Shown piece by piece: positions 26,972-36,583 of a stretch of 64,000 nucleotides of DNA (position 1 is its first letter; each line of letters begins with the position of its first letter). The position numbers and the translations under genes are program-made. The notes below the pieces were generated by a model that made no database searches, was not told where the DNA came from, and worked only from the letters and a program-made list of their open reading frames with translations. The stretch comes from Halomontanus rarus (GTDB taxonomy: Archaea > Halobacteriota > Halobacteria > Halobacteriales > Natrialbaceae), in NCBI RefSeq assembly GCF_029338335.1, contig NZ_CP119797.1; one strand, 5' to 3'.

Positions 26972-28147
26972 ATGGATCGACGAACGTTCGTGACGTCACT
27001 CGGTGTCGGGGCGACGGTGGGCCTCGCAGGGTGTGTGATCGACGATAGCGGTGGTAACGGGAGCGGCAACGGGAACGGGAACGAATCCGGGAGCGGCAAC
27101 GGCAACGGGGACGGAGGCGGTAACGGCGATGGCAACGGTGACGGGAACGAAAGCGGCAACGGCGACACCACCGCCGAGGACGTCAACGTCGGAATGGTCT
27201 ACTCGAGCGGCGGACTCGGCGACGAGTCGTTCAACGACATGGCCTACAACGGGGTCGAACAGGCCGAGGCGGACTTCGGAATCTCCTATCAGAACGCCGA
27301 ACCGGACAGTCCGGCCGACATGAACGACTACCAGCGCGAGTTCGCCGGCAGCGGCGAGTACGACCTCGTCTGCTGTATCGGCTTCGACCACGTGACCGAC
27401 CTGGTCCAGAACGCCCAGGAGTTCAGCGACCAGCAGTTCGTCCTCGTCGACGCGGTCGCCGAGACCGAGGGCGGCGATCTGGTGGAGAACGTCGATAACT
27501 ACGTCTTCCGCGAACACGAGGGCTCGTTCCAGGTCGGTCACCTCGCGGGGCTGCTCACCACGATGGAGTACGACCACGGAGCCGCGTCGACGTCGCCGGA
27601 CGACCCCCACGTCGGCTTCGTCGGTGGCCAGGAGACCGCGATCATCGACCGCTTCGAGGCGGGCTACATCGCGGGCGCGGAGTACGCCAACGAGGACATC
27701 GAGGTGTCGACGGCCTACGCCGGCAGCTGGGACGATCCGGGAACCGGTCAGGAGATCGCGACGACGATGTACGACAACGGCGCGGACATCGTCTTCCACG
27801 CCGCCGGCGCGACCGGCGGCGGCGTCTTCGAGGCCGCCCAGTCGGCCGAGCGCTACGCCATCGGCGTCGACGACGACCAGTCGATCAGCGCCGAGGGATT
27901 CAGCGACGTCATCGTCGCGAGCATGGTCAAACGGGTCAACACCGCCGTTTACGAGTCGATCGAGTCGGTCGTCAACGGCGAGTTCGAGGGCGGGTCCGTT
28001 CAGGACCTCGGTCTCGAGGAAGACGGCGTCGAGGCGGTCATCGGGCAGGACTTCGAAGGCGAGCTCCCGGGCGAGGTAACCGACGCGCTCGCGGAGACTC
28101 GAGAGGGCATTATCGGCGGCGATATCGAGGTTCCCGAAGAAACTTGA
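26972..28147 (+). CDS. BMP family nucleoside-binding lipoprotein
   Basis: A 391-residue substrate-binding lipoprotein of the BMP/PnrA family. The Tat-lipobox N-terminus is MDRRTFVTSLGVGATVGLAG with Cys at residue 21. A 45-residue Gly/Asn/Asp/Ser-rich linker follows, encoded by imperfect GGCAACGGN-type repeats, then the periplasmic-binding fold (VGMVYSSGGLGDESFNDMAY, YDLVCCIGFDHV, VGFVGGQE, FHAAGATGGGVFEAA, AIGVDDDQS). I start at ATG 26972 because a TATA-like AAAATATAT at 26938-26946 is about 30 bases upstream. The ATG at 26945 would overlap that element. It delivers nucleosides to the ATPase and permeases encoded next. Confidence 0.93.
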   Translation: MDRRTFVTSLGVGATVGLAGCVIDDSGGNGSGNGNGNESGSGNGNGDGGGNGDGNGDGNESGNGDTTAEDVNVGMVYSSGGLGDESFNDMAYNGVEQAEADFGISYQNAEPDSPADMNDYQREFAGSGEYDLVCCIGFDHVTDLVQNAQEFSDQQFVLVDAVAETEGGDLVENVDNYVFREHEGSFQVGHLAGLLTTMEYDHGAASTSPDDPHVGFVGGQETAIIDRFEAGYIAGAEYANEDIEVSTAYAGSWDDPGTGQEIATTMYDNGADIVFHAAGATGGGVFEAAQSAERYAIGVDDDQSISAEGFSDVIVASMVKRVNTAVYESIESVVNGEFEGGSVQDLGLEEDGVEAVIGQDFEGELPGEVTDALAETREGIIGGDIEVPEET

Positions 28148-28172
28148 TCCCGTAGCCGAATTGGGTAGGACG

Positions 28173-29756
28173 ATGAGCCAGACCGAGTCCGAATCGGCCG
28201 CCGTGCGGTTAGACGGTATTACGAAACGATTTCCGGGGGTGGTGGCCAACGACGACATCGACTTTTCCGTCGAGCAGGGAACGATTCACGCGCTCGTCGG
28301 CGAGAACGGTGCCGGAAAGACGACGCTGATGAACATCATCTACGGGCTCTACGAACCGACGGAGGGGAGCGTCTTCGTCGACGGTCGGGCCCACGACTTC
28401 GACAGCCCGCGAGATGCCATCGACGTCGGGATCGGGATGATCCACCAGCACTTCATGCTGGTCGATACGATGACCGTCGCGGAGAACGTCGTCCTCGGGA
28501 ACGAACCCACGAAGTTCGCCGGCCTCGTCACCGACGAACGGGCGGCGATCGAGGCGACCGGCGACCTCGCCGACCGCTACGGGTTCGACATCGACCCTAC
28601 CGAACGGATCGAGGAGATCAGCGTCGGTGAACAACAGCGCGTCGAGATCCTCAAGACCCTCTACCGCGGTGCGGACATTCTAATCTTCGACGAACCGACG
28701 GCGGTGTTGACCCCCCAGGAGGTCGAGTCGCTGTTCGAGATCTTCGAGGAACTCATCGCCCAGGAGAAGACGATCGTCTTCATCACGCACAAACTCGGCG
28801 AGGCGCTGTCGATCGCCGACGAGATCAGCGTCCTCCGGGACGGCGAACTCGTCGGAACCCTGCCCGCCGAATCGGCCGACCGCGAGGAACTCGCGCGGAT
28901 GATGGTCGGCCGGGACGTTCTCCTTGACGTCGAACGCCACTCCTCGGACTTCGGCGACGTCGTCCTCGAGACGACCGACCTCGCGGTCGACGACGATCGG
29001 GGCGTCCGCGCGGTCGACGGCGTCGATTTCGCGGTTCACTCGGGCGAGATCTTCGGCATCGCAGGCGTCGACGGCAACGGCCAATCCGAACTCGTCGAGG
29101 CCGTGACCGGGCTCCGCCTGCCCGAAGGCGGGACGATCGAACTCCACGGGGAGCCGATCACCGACTGGTCCCGGCGCGACCGGATCGAGGCCGGGATGTC
29201 CTACGTCGCGGAGGATCGCCAGAAACGGAGTCTCGTCATGGAGTACGACCTCCTTCGCAACGGCGTCCTCGGCTCCCAGCGTCTGCCCGGGTTCTCCGAC
29301 GGCTTGCAGATCGACTGGGGATACACTCGCCAGTACGTCGACGACGTGATCGACGAGTACGACGTTCGGCCCGCCGATCCCGGGGCCGAGGCGGTCTCGC
29401 TGTCCGGGGGCAACCAGCAGAAGTTCATCGTCGGCCGCGAGATCGAACGCGATCCGTCGCTGCTGGTCGCCGCCCAGCCGACCCGCGGCGTCGACATCGG
29501 CAGCATCGAGTTCATCCACAACCGACTGCTGGACCTGAAGACCGAGGAGACCGCGATCCTGCTCGTCTCCTCGAAACTCGAGGAAATCCAGCAGCTCTCG
29601 GACCGAATCGGTGTGATGTACGACGGCGAACTCGTCGCCGTCGTCGATCCCGACGAGGTGAACGAGGAGGACTTCGGGCTGTTGATGGCCGGCGAACGAC
29701 CGTCCGGGCTGGACGTCGACGGGGCTCGCGTTCGGGTCGGAGGGAGCCATGAGTAG
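28173..29756 (+). CDS. nucleoside ABC transporter ATP-binding protein (double domain)
   Basis: A 527-residue ATPase with two ABC domains, as in BMP/ribose-type importers. Domain 1 has Walker A GENGAGKTTLM, signature ISVGEQQRVEILK and Walker B ILIFDEPTAVLTP. Domain 2 has a degenerate Walker A (GVDGNGQSELV) and an intact signature SLSGGNQQKFIVGREI, with AAQPTRGVDIGS in the Walker B/D-loop region. The start is ATG 28173, 25 bases after the lipoprotein stop, preceded by AGGA. The 3' end overlaps the first permease by 8 bases. With the lipoprotein and permeases it forms one importer operon. Confidence 0.95.
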   Translation: MSQTESESAAVRLDGITKRFPGVVANDDIDFSVEQGTIHALVGENGAGKTTLMNIIYGLYEPTEGSVFVDGRAHDFDSPRDAIDVGIGMIHQHFMLVDTMTVAENVVLGNEPTKFAGLVTDERAAIEATGDLADRYGFDIDPTERIEEISVGEQQRVEILKTLYRGADILIFDEPTAVLTPQEVESLFEIFEELIAQEKTIVFITHKLGEALSIADEISVLRDGELVGTLPAESADREELARMMVGRDVLLDVERHSSDFGDVVLETTDLAVDDDRGVRAVDGVDFAVHSGEIFGIAGVDGNGQSELVEAVTGLRLPEGGTIELHGEPITDWSRRDRIEAGMSYVAEDRQKRSLVMEYDLLRNGVLGSQRLPGFSDGLQIDWGYTRQYVDDVIDEYDVRPADPGAEAVSLSGGNQQKFIVGREIERDPSLLVAAQPTRGVDIGSIEFIHNRLLDLKTEETAILLVSSKLEEIQQLSDRIGVMYDGELVAVVDPDEVNEEDFGLLMAGERPSGLDVDGARVRVGGSHE

Positions 29757-31032
29757 CGGCGGACGTGGGAGCGACGGTGACAGAGAGACCGAAAGCGGCG
29801 GAAGTGGCGGGTCCAGCGACGCCGACCGCGGCCGCGGCGGTGACTGGCGCAACCGCGGTCGGCAGACGCTCGCCTGGCTGGTCGACGCGTCAGCGGTCCA
29901 GCGGATAGCTATCAGCCTCACCGCGCTCGCGTTCGCCGTCCTCGTCGGCGGCGCACTCGTCTTCGCCTCCGGATTCGTGGCGTCCTGCCGACAGCCGGTG
30001 ATCTACATTCCCCTCCTCGGGGAGAGCTGTTACAACCCGGTCGAGGTCTACTGGACGATGCTTGAGGGCTCGTTCGGTTCGCTGCCCAACCTCGCGCGGA
30101 CGCTTCAGGAGACGACGCTGCTCCTGTTCACCGGGCTCTCCGTCGCGGTCGCGTTCCGGGCGGGGCTGTTCAACGTCGGGACGCAGGGCCAGATGGTCCT
30201 CGGCGCGCTGGCGACCGGTCTCGCGCTCGTCCCGCTGGGGTCGGTGCTCCCCGATAGCGTCGTCAGCATGCTGGTTGCAATCCCGCTTGGCCTCGTCGTC
30301 GGGGCGATCGTCGGCGGCTTCTGGGGGTTCATCCCCGGCGCGATGAAGTCCTACGCCGACGCGAACGAGGTGATCACGACGATCATGCTCAACTTCGTCG
30401 CGACGGGCATCGCCTACTACCTCGTCTCGGAGCACCTCGGCGACCCGGGGACGGGATCGGTCCAGACCGTGCCGGTTCCCTCCGTCGCTCGCCTCCCGCC
30501 GACGGTCGACGGCTCGCGGTTCTCGGTGCTCGCGCTCGTCGGCGCCTTGCTCGTCGCCGTCGGCATCTTCTGGCTCTACGACCGGACCATCCTCGGCTAC
30601 GAACTACGCACGAGCGGCCTCCAGGAGAGCGCCGCGGAGTACAGCGGCGTCGACGCCAAGCGAAACGTCGTCACGAGCATGACGCTGTCGGGCGCGCTCG
30701 GCGGGATCGCCGGCGCGATCTACGTGATGATGGTACACTACCGCTGGCAGACCGGGATGCCCTCGCTCGGCTTCGACGGGATCGCCGTCTCGGTGCTGGC
30801 GGGGAACAACCCGATCGGCGTCATCCCGGCCGCGCTCCTCTTCGGTGGCCTGAAGAGCGGCAGCTTCGCGGTGGACTTCGCGCTCGGCGTCCCCGGCGAA
30901 CTCGTCGTCGTCCTGCGCGGGTTGATCATCCTCTTCGTCGCCATGCCCGAGTTCTTCCGGATGATCGGTACGTACTACGACTTCGGCGACCAGCCGGAGA
31001 CGGCCGCGGCCGACGGAGGTGAGCGCCAGTGA
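29749..31032 (+). CDS. nucleoside ABC transporter permease 1
   Basis: A 427-residue membrane protein with a 50-residue hydrophilic Gly/Ser/Asp/Arg-rich N-terminal tail followed by about nine hydrophobic segments. Typical BMP-permease sequence is VAFRAGLFNVGTQGQMVLGA, GLVVGAIVGGFWGFIPGAMK, ANEVITTIMLN and SGALGGIAGAIYVMM. It overlaps the ATPase gene by 8 bases and the second permease by 4, indicating translational coupling. It is homologous to YufP/NupB-type permeases. Confidence 0.93.
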   Translation: MSSGGRGSDGDRETESGGSGGSSDADRGRGGDWRNRGRQTLAWLVDASAVQRIAISLTALAFAVLVGGALVFASGFVASCRQPVIYIPLLGESCYNPVEVYWTMLEGSFGSLPNLARTLQETTLLLFTGLSVAVAFRAGLFNVGTQGQMVLGALATGLALVPLGSVLPDSVVSMLVAIPLGLVVGAIVGGFWGFIPGAMKSYADANEVITTIMLNFVATGIAYYLVSEHLGDPGTGSVQTVPVPSVARLPPTVDGSRFSVLALVGALLVAVGIFWLYDRTILGYELRTSGLQESAAEYSGVDAKRNVVTSMTLSGALGGIAGAIYVMMVHYRWQTGMPSLGFDGIAVSVLAGNNPIGVIPAALLFGGLKSGSFAVDFALGVPGELVVVLRGLIILFVAMPEFFRMIGTYYDFGDQPETAAADGGERQ

Positions 31033-32111
31033 GCGACGCCGACACCCGCTCTCTCCCTCGAATCGTCCGCGACCACCGGAACGCGTTCGGTCTCGTCCTG
31101 GCTATCCTCGCCGCGTTGACCATCGTCGTGACCGTCGTCCCCGGCGGCCGGGAGGTCGTCGCCGACGTTTCCGGGGTCATCACGGCGTCCTACCTCGCAT
31201 CGGCGTTTCGCCTCGCCGTCCCGATCGCCTTCGCCGCGCTCGGCGGCATCTTTTCCGAGAAGGCCGGCGTGATCAACATCGGCCTCGAGGGGCTGCTCAT
31301 CATCGGCGCGTTCACCGCCATCGTAACGTTGCACTTCCTGCCCGAGACGACCGCCATCTGGGTCGTCTGGACGGCCTTCGGTCTCGCGGTCCTCGCGAGC
31401 GCGTTGGTCGCCTTGCTGTTCGCGGTCGTCTGCATCGAGTTCAAGGCCGATCAAGTGATCGCTGGCCTCGCCGTCTGGCTGATCGCGCTCGGATTCGCAC
31501 CCTTCGCCAGCATCATCGTCTGGGAGAACGTCAACAGCCCCAGCTTCGTGACGTTCTCGTCGGTCTCGATTCCGGTGCTCTCGGAGCTGCCGTCGATCGG
31601 TCGACTGTTCGTCGCCACGCCGCCGGTGTTCATGCTGGTCGTCGCCGTCCCGCTGTCGTGGTACGTCCTCAATCGGACGACCTTCGGCAAGTGGATCGAA
31701 GCCAGCGGCGAGGACCCGAAGACCCTCGACACCGCCGGCGTCTCGGTCCGAAAGGTGCGGTACGCGGGCGTCGTCCTCTCAGGCGTTCTCTGTGGCATCG
31801 GCGGCGCCGGTCTGGCGCTGAACGTCGGCCAGTTCGTCGGGAGCGGCGAGACGATGGTCGACGGCCGCGGCTGGATCGGGCTGACGGCGTACCTGATCGG
31901 CAACTACAATCCGATCGGAGCGTTCCTCGCCTCGTTCCTCTTCGCCGGCCTCGACGCGCTGCAGATCCAACTCCAGCAGATCGCGGGCTACGACGTCTCC
32001 TCGACGCTCATCGGAATCATCCCGTACGTCGCCGTCGTGATCGTCCTCGCCTTCGTCGGCCGCACGCGGATGCCGTCTGAGGCGGGCGAGCACTACGAGT
32101 CCGACGAGTAG
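31029..32111 (+). CDS. nucleoside ABC transporter permease 2
   Basis: A 360-residue permease starting at GTG 31029 within a GTGA overlap with permease 1. About nine membrane segments are seen. The family signature ALGGIFSEKAGVINIGLEGL lies near residue 75, with FKADQVIAGLAVWLIALG and FVGSGETMVDGRGWIGLTAY later. It pairs with permease 1 to form the membrane channel. It is the last gene of the importer operon; an SDR with its own promoter follows. Confidence 0.93.
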   Translation: MSDADTRSLPRIVRDHRNAFGLVLAILAALTIVVTVVPGGREVVADVSGVITASYLASAFRLAVPIAFAALGGIFSEKAGVINIGLEGLLIIGAFTAIVTLHFLPETTAIWVVWTAFGLAVLASALVALLFAVVCIEFKADQVIAGLAVWLIALGFAPFASIIVWENVNSPSFVTFSSVSIPVLSELPSIGRLFVATPPVFMLVVAVPLSWYVLNRTTFGKWIEASGEDPKTLDTAGVSVRKVRYAGVVLSGVLCGIGGAGLALNVGQFVGSGETMVDGRGWIGLTAYLIGNYNPIGAFLASFLFAGLDALQIQLQQIAGYDVSSTLIGIIPYVAVVIVLAFVGRTRMPSEAGEHYESDE

Positions 32112-32235
32112 CGCCGCGATTCGCTCCTGTCTCCGTCGTTCGTTCTTTCCGTCTCGTCACTCAGCGCCTCGAGACCGAGGGCGTCGAGTGCGAGCGACCG
32201 CCGGTATTTTTATCGCGAGCGGTGAATGACGGCGT

Positions 32236-33018
32236 ATGCCAACCCCAACGTACGACTACGACGGGTCGACGGTGATCGTGACCGGCGCGACCTCCGGCAT
32301 CGGTCGGGAAGTCGCCCTCCGGTTCGCCGAGAACGGCGCGACCGTCCTCAACGGCGACGTCGACTACGAGCCCAAAGACGCCGACGTGCCGACCGACGAG
32401 GCGATCACCGACCGCGGGGGCACCGCCGAGTACGTCGAAACCGACGTCACCGACGCCGACGCCATCGAGGCGCTGGTCGAACGCGCCCGCGATTACGGCG
32501 GCGTCGACATCATGGTCAACAACGCCGGGCTCCAGCTTCCCAAGCCGATGCTCGAGGTCACTCCCGAGGAGTTCGACCGGATCCACGAGGTCAACTCGAA
32601 GGGCGTCTTCTTCGGAACGCAGGCGGCCGCGGCCGACATGATCGAGCGCGACGACCCCGGCGTCGTCGTCAACACGGCCTCGATCAGTTCGAACCTCTCC
32701 CAGCACGGCCAGGTCCAGTACGACTCCTCGAAGGGATCGGTTCGGATGATCACCCGGGGGGCCGCCCTCGAGTTCTCGGAGTACGACATCCGGGTCAACG
32801 GCGTCGCGCCCGGCCAAATCGCGACGGAGTTCACCGAGGGATGGAGTCAGCAGGCCAAAGAGCGCGTGGCCGAGGACGACCTGCTGAAACCGGTCCCGCT
32901 GGGTCGGGCCGGCACGCCCGAAGACGTCGCGGGTGCGTACCTCTTTCTCGCCAGCGACGCCGCCCGGTACATCACCGGCGAACTGATTCACGTCGACGGC
33001 GGCTGGCAGATCTGCTAG
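32236..33018 (+). CDS. SDR family oxidoreductase (glucose dehydrogenase-like)
   Basis: A 260-residue classical short-chain dehydrogenase. The cofactor motif is VTGATSGIGREVA, with NNAGLQ following. The catalytic residues are Ser in NTASISSNLS and Tyr-x-x-x-Lys in VQYDSSKGSVRM. The C-terminal LGRAGTPEDVAGAYLFLASD and GELIHVDGGW are typical. The Asp in LNGDVDYE after the second strand suggests NAD preference. Placed after a nucleoside importer, it may oxidise ribose released by the nucleoside hydrolases, but this is inferred. TATA-like TTTTTATC at 32207-32214 gives a leaderless start at 32236. Confidence 0.88.
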   Translation: MPTPTYDYDGSTVIVTGATSGIGREVALRFAENGATVLNGDVDYEPKDADVPTDEAITDRGGTAEYVETDVTDADAIEALVERARDYGGVDIMVNNAGLQLPKPMLEVTPEEFDRIHEVNSKGVFFGTQAAAADMIERDDPGVVVNTASISSNLSQHGQVQYDSSKGSVRMITRGAALEFSEYDIRVNGVAPGQIATEFTEGWSQQAKERVAEDDLLKPVPLGRAGTPEDVAGAYLFLASDAARYITGELIHVDGGWQIC

Positions 33019-33078
33019 TCGAGCTCGTGCGCCGAGGTGGCCGTCGACCGCCTTCACGAGAAACCGGCTCCGACCCGC

Positions 33079-34731
33079 TCAGAGAACGTCGATCCGACCC
33101 TTGAGTTCGGGCGAGATGACCTCCCGCTCTCGGACCGCGTTGATCGCGAGTGCGGATTGCATCGCCCCCTCGTCCGCCGAGCGCAGGACCTCGGCCTCGG
33201 TGAACACATCGTAGCCGTCGCCGCCGCCCACGAGGAAGTCGTTGGTCGCGAGTTCGTAGGTCTCCCCGGCCGCGAGGTCCTCGCCGCCGACGGTGACCTC
33301 CTCGAGACGGTCGCCGGCCGGTGCGTCGGGGTCGTACGCGTAGGAGATGCCGCTGACCTGCGGGAACCGGCCGTGGCCGTCCTCGACCGAACTGACGCCG
33401 TGTTCGAGGGCCTCGCGCAACTGATCGCCGGTCACCTCGAGTTTCACGACGGAGTTGGGAAACGGCAGGATGTCGACGATCATCCGCCGGGTGATGTCGC
33501 CGGCCTCGTACACCCGATCGCTGCGGATGCTGCCGCCGTTTTGGATCGCCACGTCGGCGTCGACGTCTTCGGCCATGACGTCGGTGAGCCAGTTGCCGAA
33601 GTTCGACTCCTCGCTTCGGACGACGTCGGTGCGGACGTCGAGATCGACGGCCGTCTCGCCGATCACCTCGCCGAGTTCGTCGTCGAGTTCGTCCTCGTAT
33701 TCCACCAGTAACTCCTCGATCTCCTCGTGGGGTTCGACCTCGCCGTCTTCGACGAGCGCCGCGAGGTCGTGCAGTTCGAACGCGTAGTCGTCGACCTCGC
33801 CGTCGGCGACGTCGATATCGAGCTGGCCGACGTAGTCGAACTCGTCGCCGACGAACGAGAGCACCGTATCGTCGACCTCGACCGGTTCCTCCGCGACGAA
33901 CGCGGCGTGGTCGCCGACGACCACGTCGATGCCGTCGACCTCGGCGACGAGTTCCTCCGCGACCGGGCTCGCGAGGTGCGAGAGCAAGACGACGACCTCC
34001 GCGCCCGCATCCTGAAGGTCCGCGACGACAGTCTCCGCGGCTTCGACGGGCTCGAGTACCTCGACGTGGTCGCCGACCGACGTCACCTCGTCGGCGTCCG
34101 CCGGCGCCAGTCCGGTGAACCCGATCTGGACGCCGTCGACTTCCTCGACCGCGTAGCGGGCGGCTCCCTCCTCGGCGCCGAAGACGTCGTCGGTCCGTTC
34201 GTCGATCAGGTTCGCACTCAGCCAGGTAAACTCGCTCGCCGCGACGTTCTCGAGAAAACTCTCCGGTCCGTTGTCGAACTCGTGGTTCCCCATGGCGTTG
34301 TACGAGATCGGACTCTCGTTGAGCATGGTCGTCATGTGCTCGCCGTCGAAGACGGTCGATTCGACGGACATGTGCAGATCGTCGCCGTTGCCGACGGCGA
34401 ATCCGTTCCCGTCGGGTGCGTTCTCGTACAACTCCTCGACGAGACCGAAGTAATTCGCGACGTTCAGCGCCTCTTCGGAGTCGCCCATCAGGCCGTGGAA
34501 GTGCGTGTCGTGGACGATTCGAAGGCTCGTTTCGGCCGAGCCGTCGCCGGATCCGTCGTCCGAGTCGGACTCCGTTCCGGACTCGGTTTCGGTTTCCGTG
34601 TCAGTCCCGTCATCGGGGTTCTCGTCGTCCCCGTCGCCGCTCGTACAACCCGCGACCGCGACCGTGCCGGCGGTTCCAAGATATTTCAGGACTCGGCGCC
34701 GCTCGATCTCTCCATCTAACCTGTCTTCCAT
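33079..34731 (-). CDS. secreted 5'-nucleotidase/metallophosphatase lipoprotein
   Basis: A 550-residue protein. A Tat-lipobox signal (IERRRVLKYLGTAGTVAVAG then Cys) and a Thr/Glu/Ser/Asp-rich spacer precede a calcineurin-type metallophosphatase domain and a 5'-nucleotidase C-terminal domain. Metal motifs are IVHDTHFHG, GNGDDLH, YNAMGNHEFDNG, VVLLSHLAS and VVVGDHAAF. The C-terminal domain has NFGNWLTDVM, AIQNGGSIRSD and FPNSVVKLEVTG, then GGDGYDVF for base binding. The first motif is HDTHFH rather than the usual DxHG form. It would dephosphorylate extracellular nucleotides and supply nucleosides to the importer. TATA-like ATTTATCAC lies about 28-35 bases above the ATG. Confidence 0.9.
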   Translation of the reverse strand: MEDRLDGEIERRRVLKYLGTAGTVAVAGCTSGDGDDENPDDGTDTETETESGTESDSDDGSGDGSAETSLRIVHDTHFHGLMGDSEEALNVANYFGLVEELYENAPDGNGFAVGNGDDLHMSVESTVFDGEHMTTMLNESPISYNAMGNHEFDNGPESFLENVAASEFTWLSANLIDERTDDVFGAEEGAARYAVEEVDGVQIGFTGLAPADADEVTSVGDHVEVLEPVEAAETVVADLQDAGAEVVVLLSHLASPVAEELVAEVDGIDVVVGDHAAFVAEEPVEVDDTVLSFVGDEFDYVGQLDIDVADGEVDDYAFELHDLAALVEDGEVEPHEEIEELLVEYEDELDDELGEVIGETAVDLDVRTDVVRSEESNFGNWLTDVMAEDVDADVAIQNGGSIRSDRVYEAGDITRRMIVDILPFPNSVVKLEVTGDQLREALEHGVSSVEDGHGRFPQVSGISYAYDPDAPAGDRLEEVTVGGEDLAAGETYELATNDFLVGGGDGYDVFTEAEVLRSADEGAMQSALAINAVREREVISPELKGRIDVL

Positions 34732-34851
34732 ATGATCCTACTGCAGCGGGGTTGTGATAAATGTACAGGATATTCAGAGATAATCGGCGCTCCAGTCTCC
34801 GTTCCCCACGTGCTGAGTGCGTCTATCACACTATTCTATATATTTCTGGAA

Positions 34852-35799
34852 CTACTGCACTTCTAGTGCCCGGTCGACGGCGTCGATCACGAGTTCTCGG
34901 TACCGATCGACGTCGACATCGTTATCGACGGCCACTCGGCCGTTCGGTCGCTCACCCGTCACGCCGTGGGGATCACAGACCAGCGCACCGCGGTCGAGTT
35001 CGGAGTCGATCCCCACCTCCATGAAGTGAGACTCGAGCTCGAGGATATCCTCGTCGACGACCTGGGCGATCGCCAGCGCGTCGTGGATCGCGGCGGTCTC
35101 GAGGCCGTAGCGCTCGAGGACCGCCTCGGTGTAGTAGGTTGCCCACTCGTAGATCGAGCGTCCCAACGGATCGTCTCGGGGGAGCCCCTCGATCCACGAC
35201 GCGGGGAGCGTCGCCCGCCTGGTGACGTCGAGGCCGATCACGGTCGGGTCGGCGTCCCGAACGACCCGGTGGGCGGCCTCCGGATCGGAGTGGAAGTTGG
35301 CCTCCGCGAGCGGGGTGACGTTGCCCGGAGCGAAGGCGGCCCCGCCCATGACGATCAGTTCGTCGAGCAGCGCCGGCAGCTCGGGTTCGATCGCTAGCGC
35401 CAGCGCGACGTTGGTCAGCGGGCCGACCGCCGCAACTGTGAGTTCGCCCTCGTGGGCTCGCGCCTGCTCGACGATGAACTGCGCGGCGTGGCTGTCGACC
35501 GGTTGGGTCGCGGAACTCGGTTCGGGGAGGTCGCCGCGGATCCCGTCGATCCCGTGGATGTGTTCGGCGGTCTCGAGCGGGCTGATCAGCGGGAGGTCGG
35601 CGCCCCGGGAGACCGGCACGTCGGGTCGTTCGACCAGCTCGAGGACCGCGCGAGCGTTGTGCGTCGTCGCGTCGACGGGCGCGTTGCCGTGGACCGTGGT
35701 CAACCCGACGACCTCGAGATCGGCGTGCTCGAGCGCCAGCAGGATCGCCAGCGCGTCGTCGCAGCCGGGGTCCGTATCGACGAGCAGGGGACGAGTCAT
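34852..35799 (-). CDS. nucleoside hydrolase, second copy
   Basis: A 315-residue inosine-uridine preferring nucleoside hydrolase with the canonical N-terminal motif VDTDPGCDDALAILLAL. Next come TTVHGNAPVDATTHNA, VAAVGPLTNVALAL, LIVMGGAAFAPGNVTPLAE and NFHSDPEAAHRVV, then the C-terminal AIHDALAIA carrying the last calcium ligand. It is more canonical than the copy at 25889, so the two may differ in substrate. It has its own promoter (TTTTTATG, about 27-34 bases above the ATG), with a 13-base palindrome between promoter and start. Confidence 0.93.
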   Translation of the reverse strand: MTRPLLVDTDPGCDDALAILLALEHADLEVVGLTTVHGNAPVDATTHNARAVLELVERPDVPVSRGADLPLISPLETAEHIHGIDGIRGDLPEPSSATQPVDSHAAQFIVEQARAHEGELTVAAVGPLTNVALALAIEPELPALLDELIVMGGAAFAPGNVTPLAEANFHSDPEAAHRVVRDADPTVIGLDVTRRATLPASWIEGLPRDDPLGRSIYEWATYYTEAVLERYGLETAAIHDALAIAQVVDEDILELESHFMEVGIDSELDRGALVCDPHGVTGERPNGRVAVDNDVDVDRYRELVIDAVDRALEVQ

Positions 35800-35803
35800 A
35801 GGT

Positions 35804-35816
35804 CGTGATCATCACG
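35804..35816 (-). promoter_or_regulatory. 13-base palindrome between TATA and start of the nucleoside hydrolase gene
   Basis: CGTGAT-C-ATCACG is a perfect inverted repeat with one central base. It lies 4-17 bases upstream of the ATG and just downstream of the TATA-like box at about 35825-35832. In a leaderless gene this covers the transcription start, a typical repressor position. The binding protein is unknown. Confidence 0.4.
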
Positions 35817-35832
35817 GTCGCACATAAAAACA

Positions 35833-36583
35833 CGGACGAATCGGTGTCGCGAGTTCCGCGTCTCCGCCGAGCGTCGTTTCGATGCCGTCGTCGGTGATGG
35901 GGTCTCGTCGCATTCGAGACGACCGCTACCGCCTCGTCAGCGTTCGTACTCGTCCGCTCGAGGACGGTGACAGGAGATCGTGACGACCGCGTCGGATGAG
36001 TCCGCGTCGCTCGCTGGCCTCGCCGTCGGCGCACTGTGTGCCGGAACGCCCCGTTCCTAGTGACGGGTCGAACACCGCGAGAAAAATGGGTGATAGCCAG
36101 TCGATCGCGGGTGGTGCTGATGTGGGTCGTGTCCCCAGCGGTCGATTTCTCGGGGCGATGTCTCGGATCGCGGGGACGTATCTTCATATTCGCCAACACA
36201 CGATAAATGTTTGGTAATAGGATCAATACGTGGACTAAAATCCACTAATACACTCGATTAGAAGACGATGTTGTAGACGAAGGTGGTTTTCGAACTGTTC
36301 GATTCTGATCGCGATCGTAGTGCCGTGACGGTCCGCACTGCTCGAACTACGTTTTCGATAGGTCTCACACGGCTTCGGTTGAGACGAGCGATACACTGGC
36401 TATACTCGAGGGTTTCGCGGCGAACACGGCGTTCTCCATTACAACCGTAGCGCTGTAATTCACATACCCATTCCTTTAATTCTCGGGAGGTCCTGAAGGG
36501 CGGTTCCCCGTGCCGCCACCTCCCTGCGAGATTCCCGCGTGGAATCGCTCGGACTAAGGAGACTCGAATCGTGGCGTCTCGCT
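35833..36583. other. long divergent intergenic region
   Basis: About 750 bases with no supported gene. A copy of the 14-base string ACCAAACATTTATC, also found at the IclR promoter, lies on the minus strand at 36202-36215. An AT-rich part around 36185-36260 includes a small inverted repeat GTGGA-CTAAAA-TCCAC. A TATA-like CTTTAATTC at 36473-36481 probably serves the GH32 gene. A 26-codon frame at 35979-36059 has no other support. Confidence 0.4.

Noticed and set aside
26996..28258. Minus-strand frame of 420 codons across the BMP lipoprotein gene
   Set aside because: Antisense to a gene with clear lipobox and BMP motifs; a shadow frame.
34973..36226. Minus-strand frame beginning MILLPNIYRVLANMKI and running through the nucleoside hydrolase gene
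   Set aside because: Although it starts near an AT-rich promoter-like site, most of it is in the wrong frame over the hydrolase and is Arg-rich shadow sequence.
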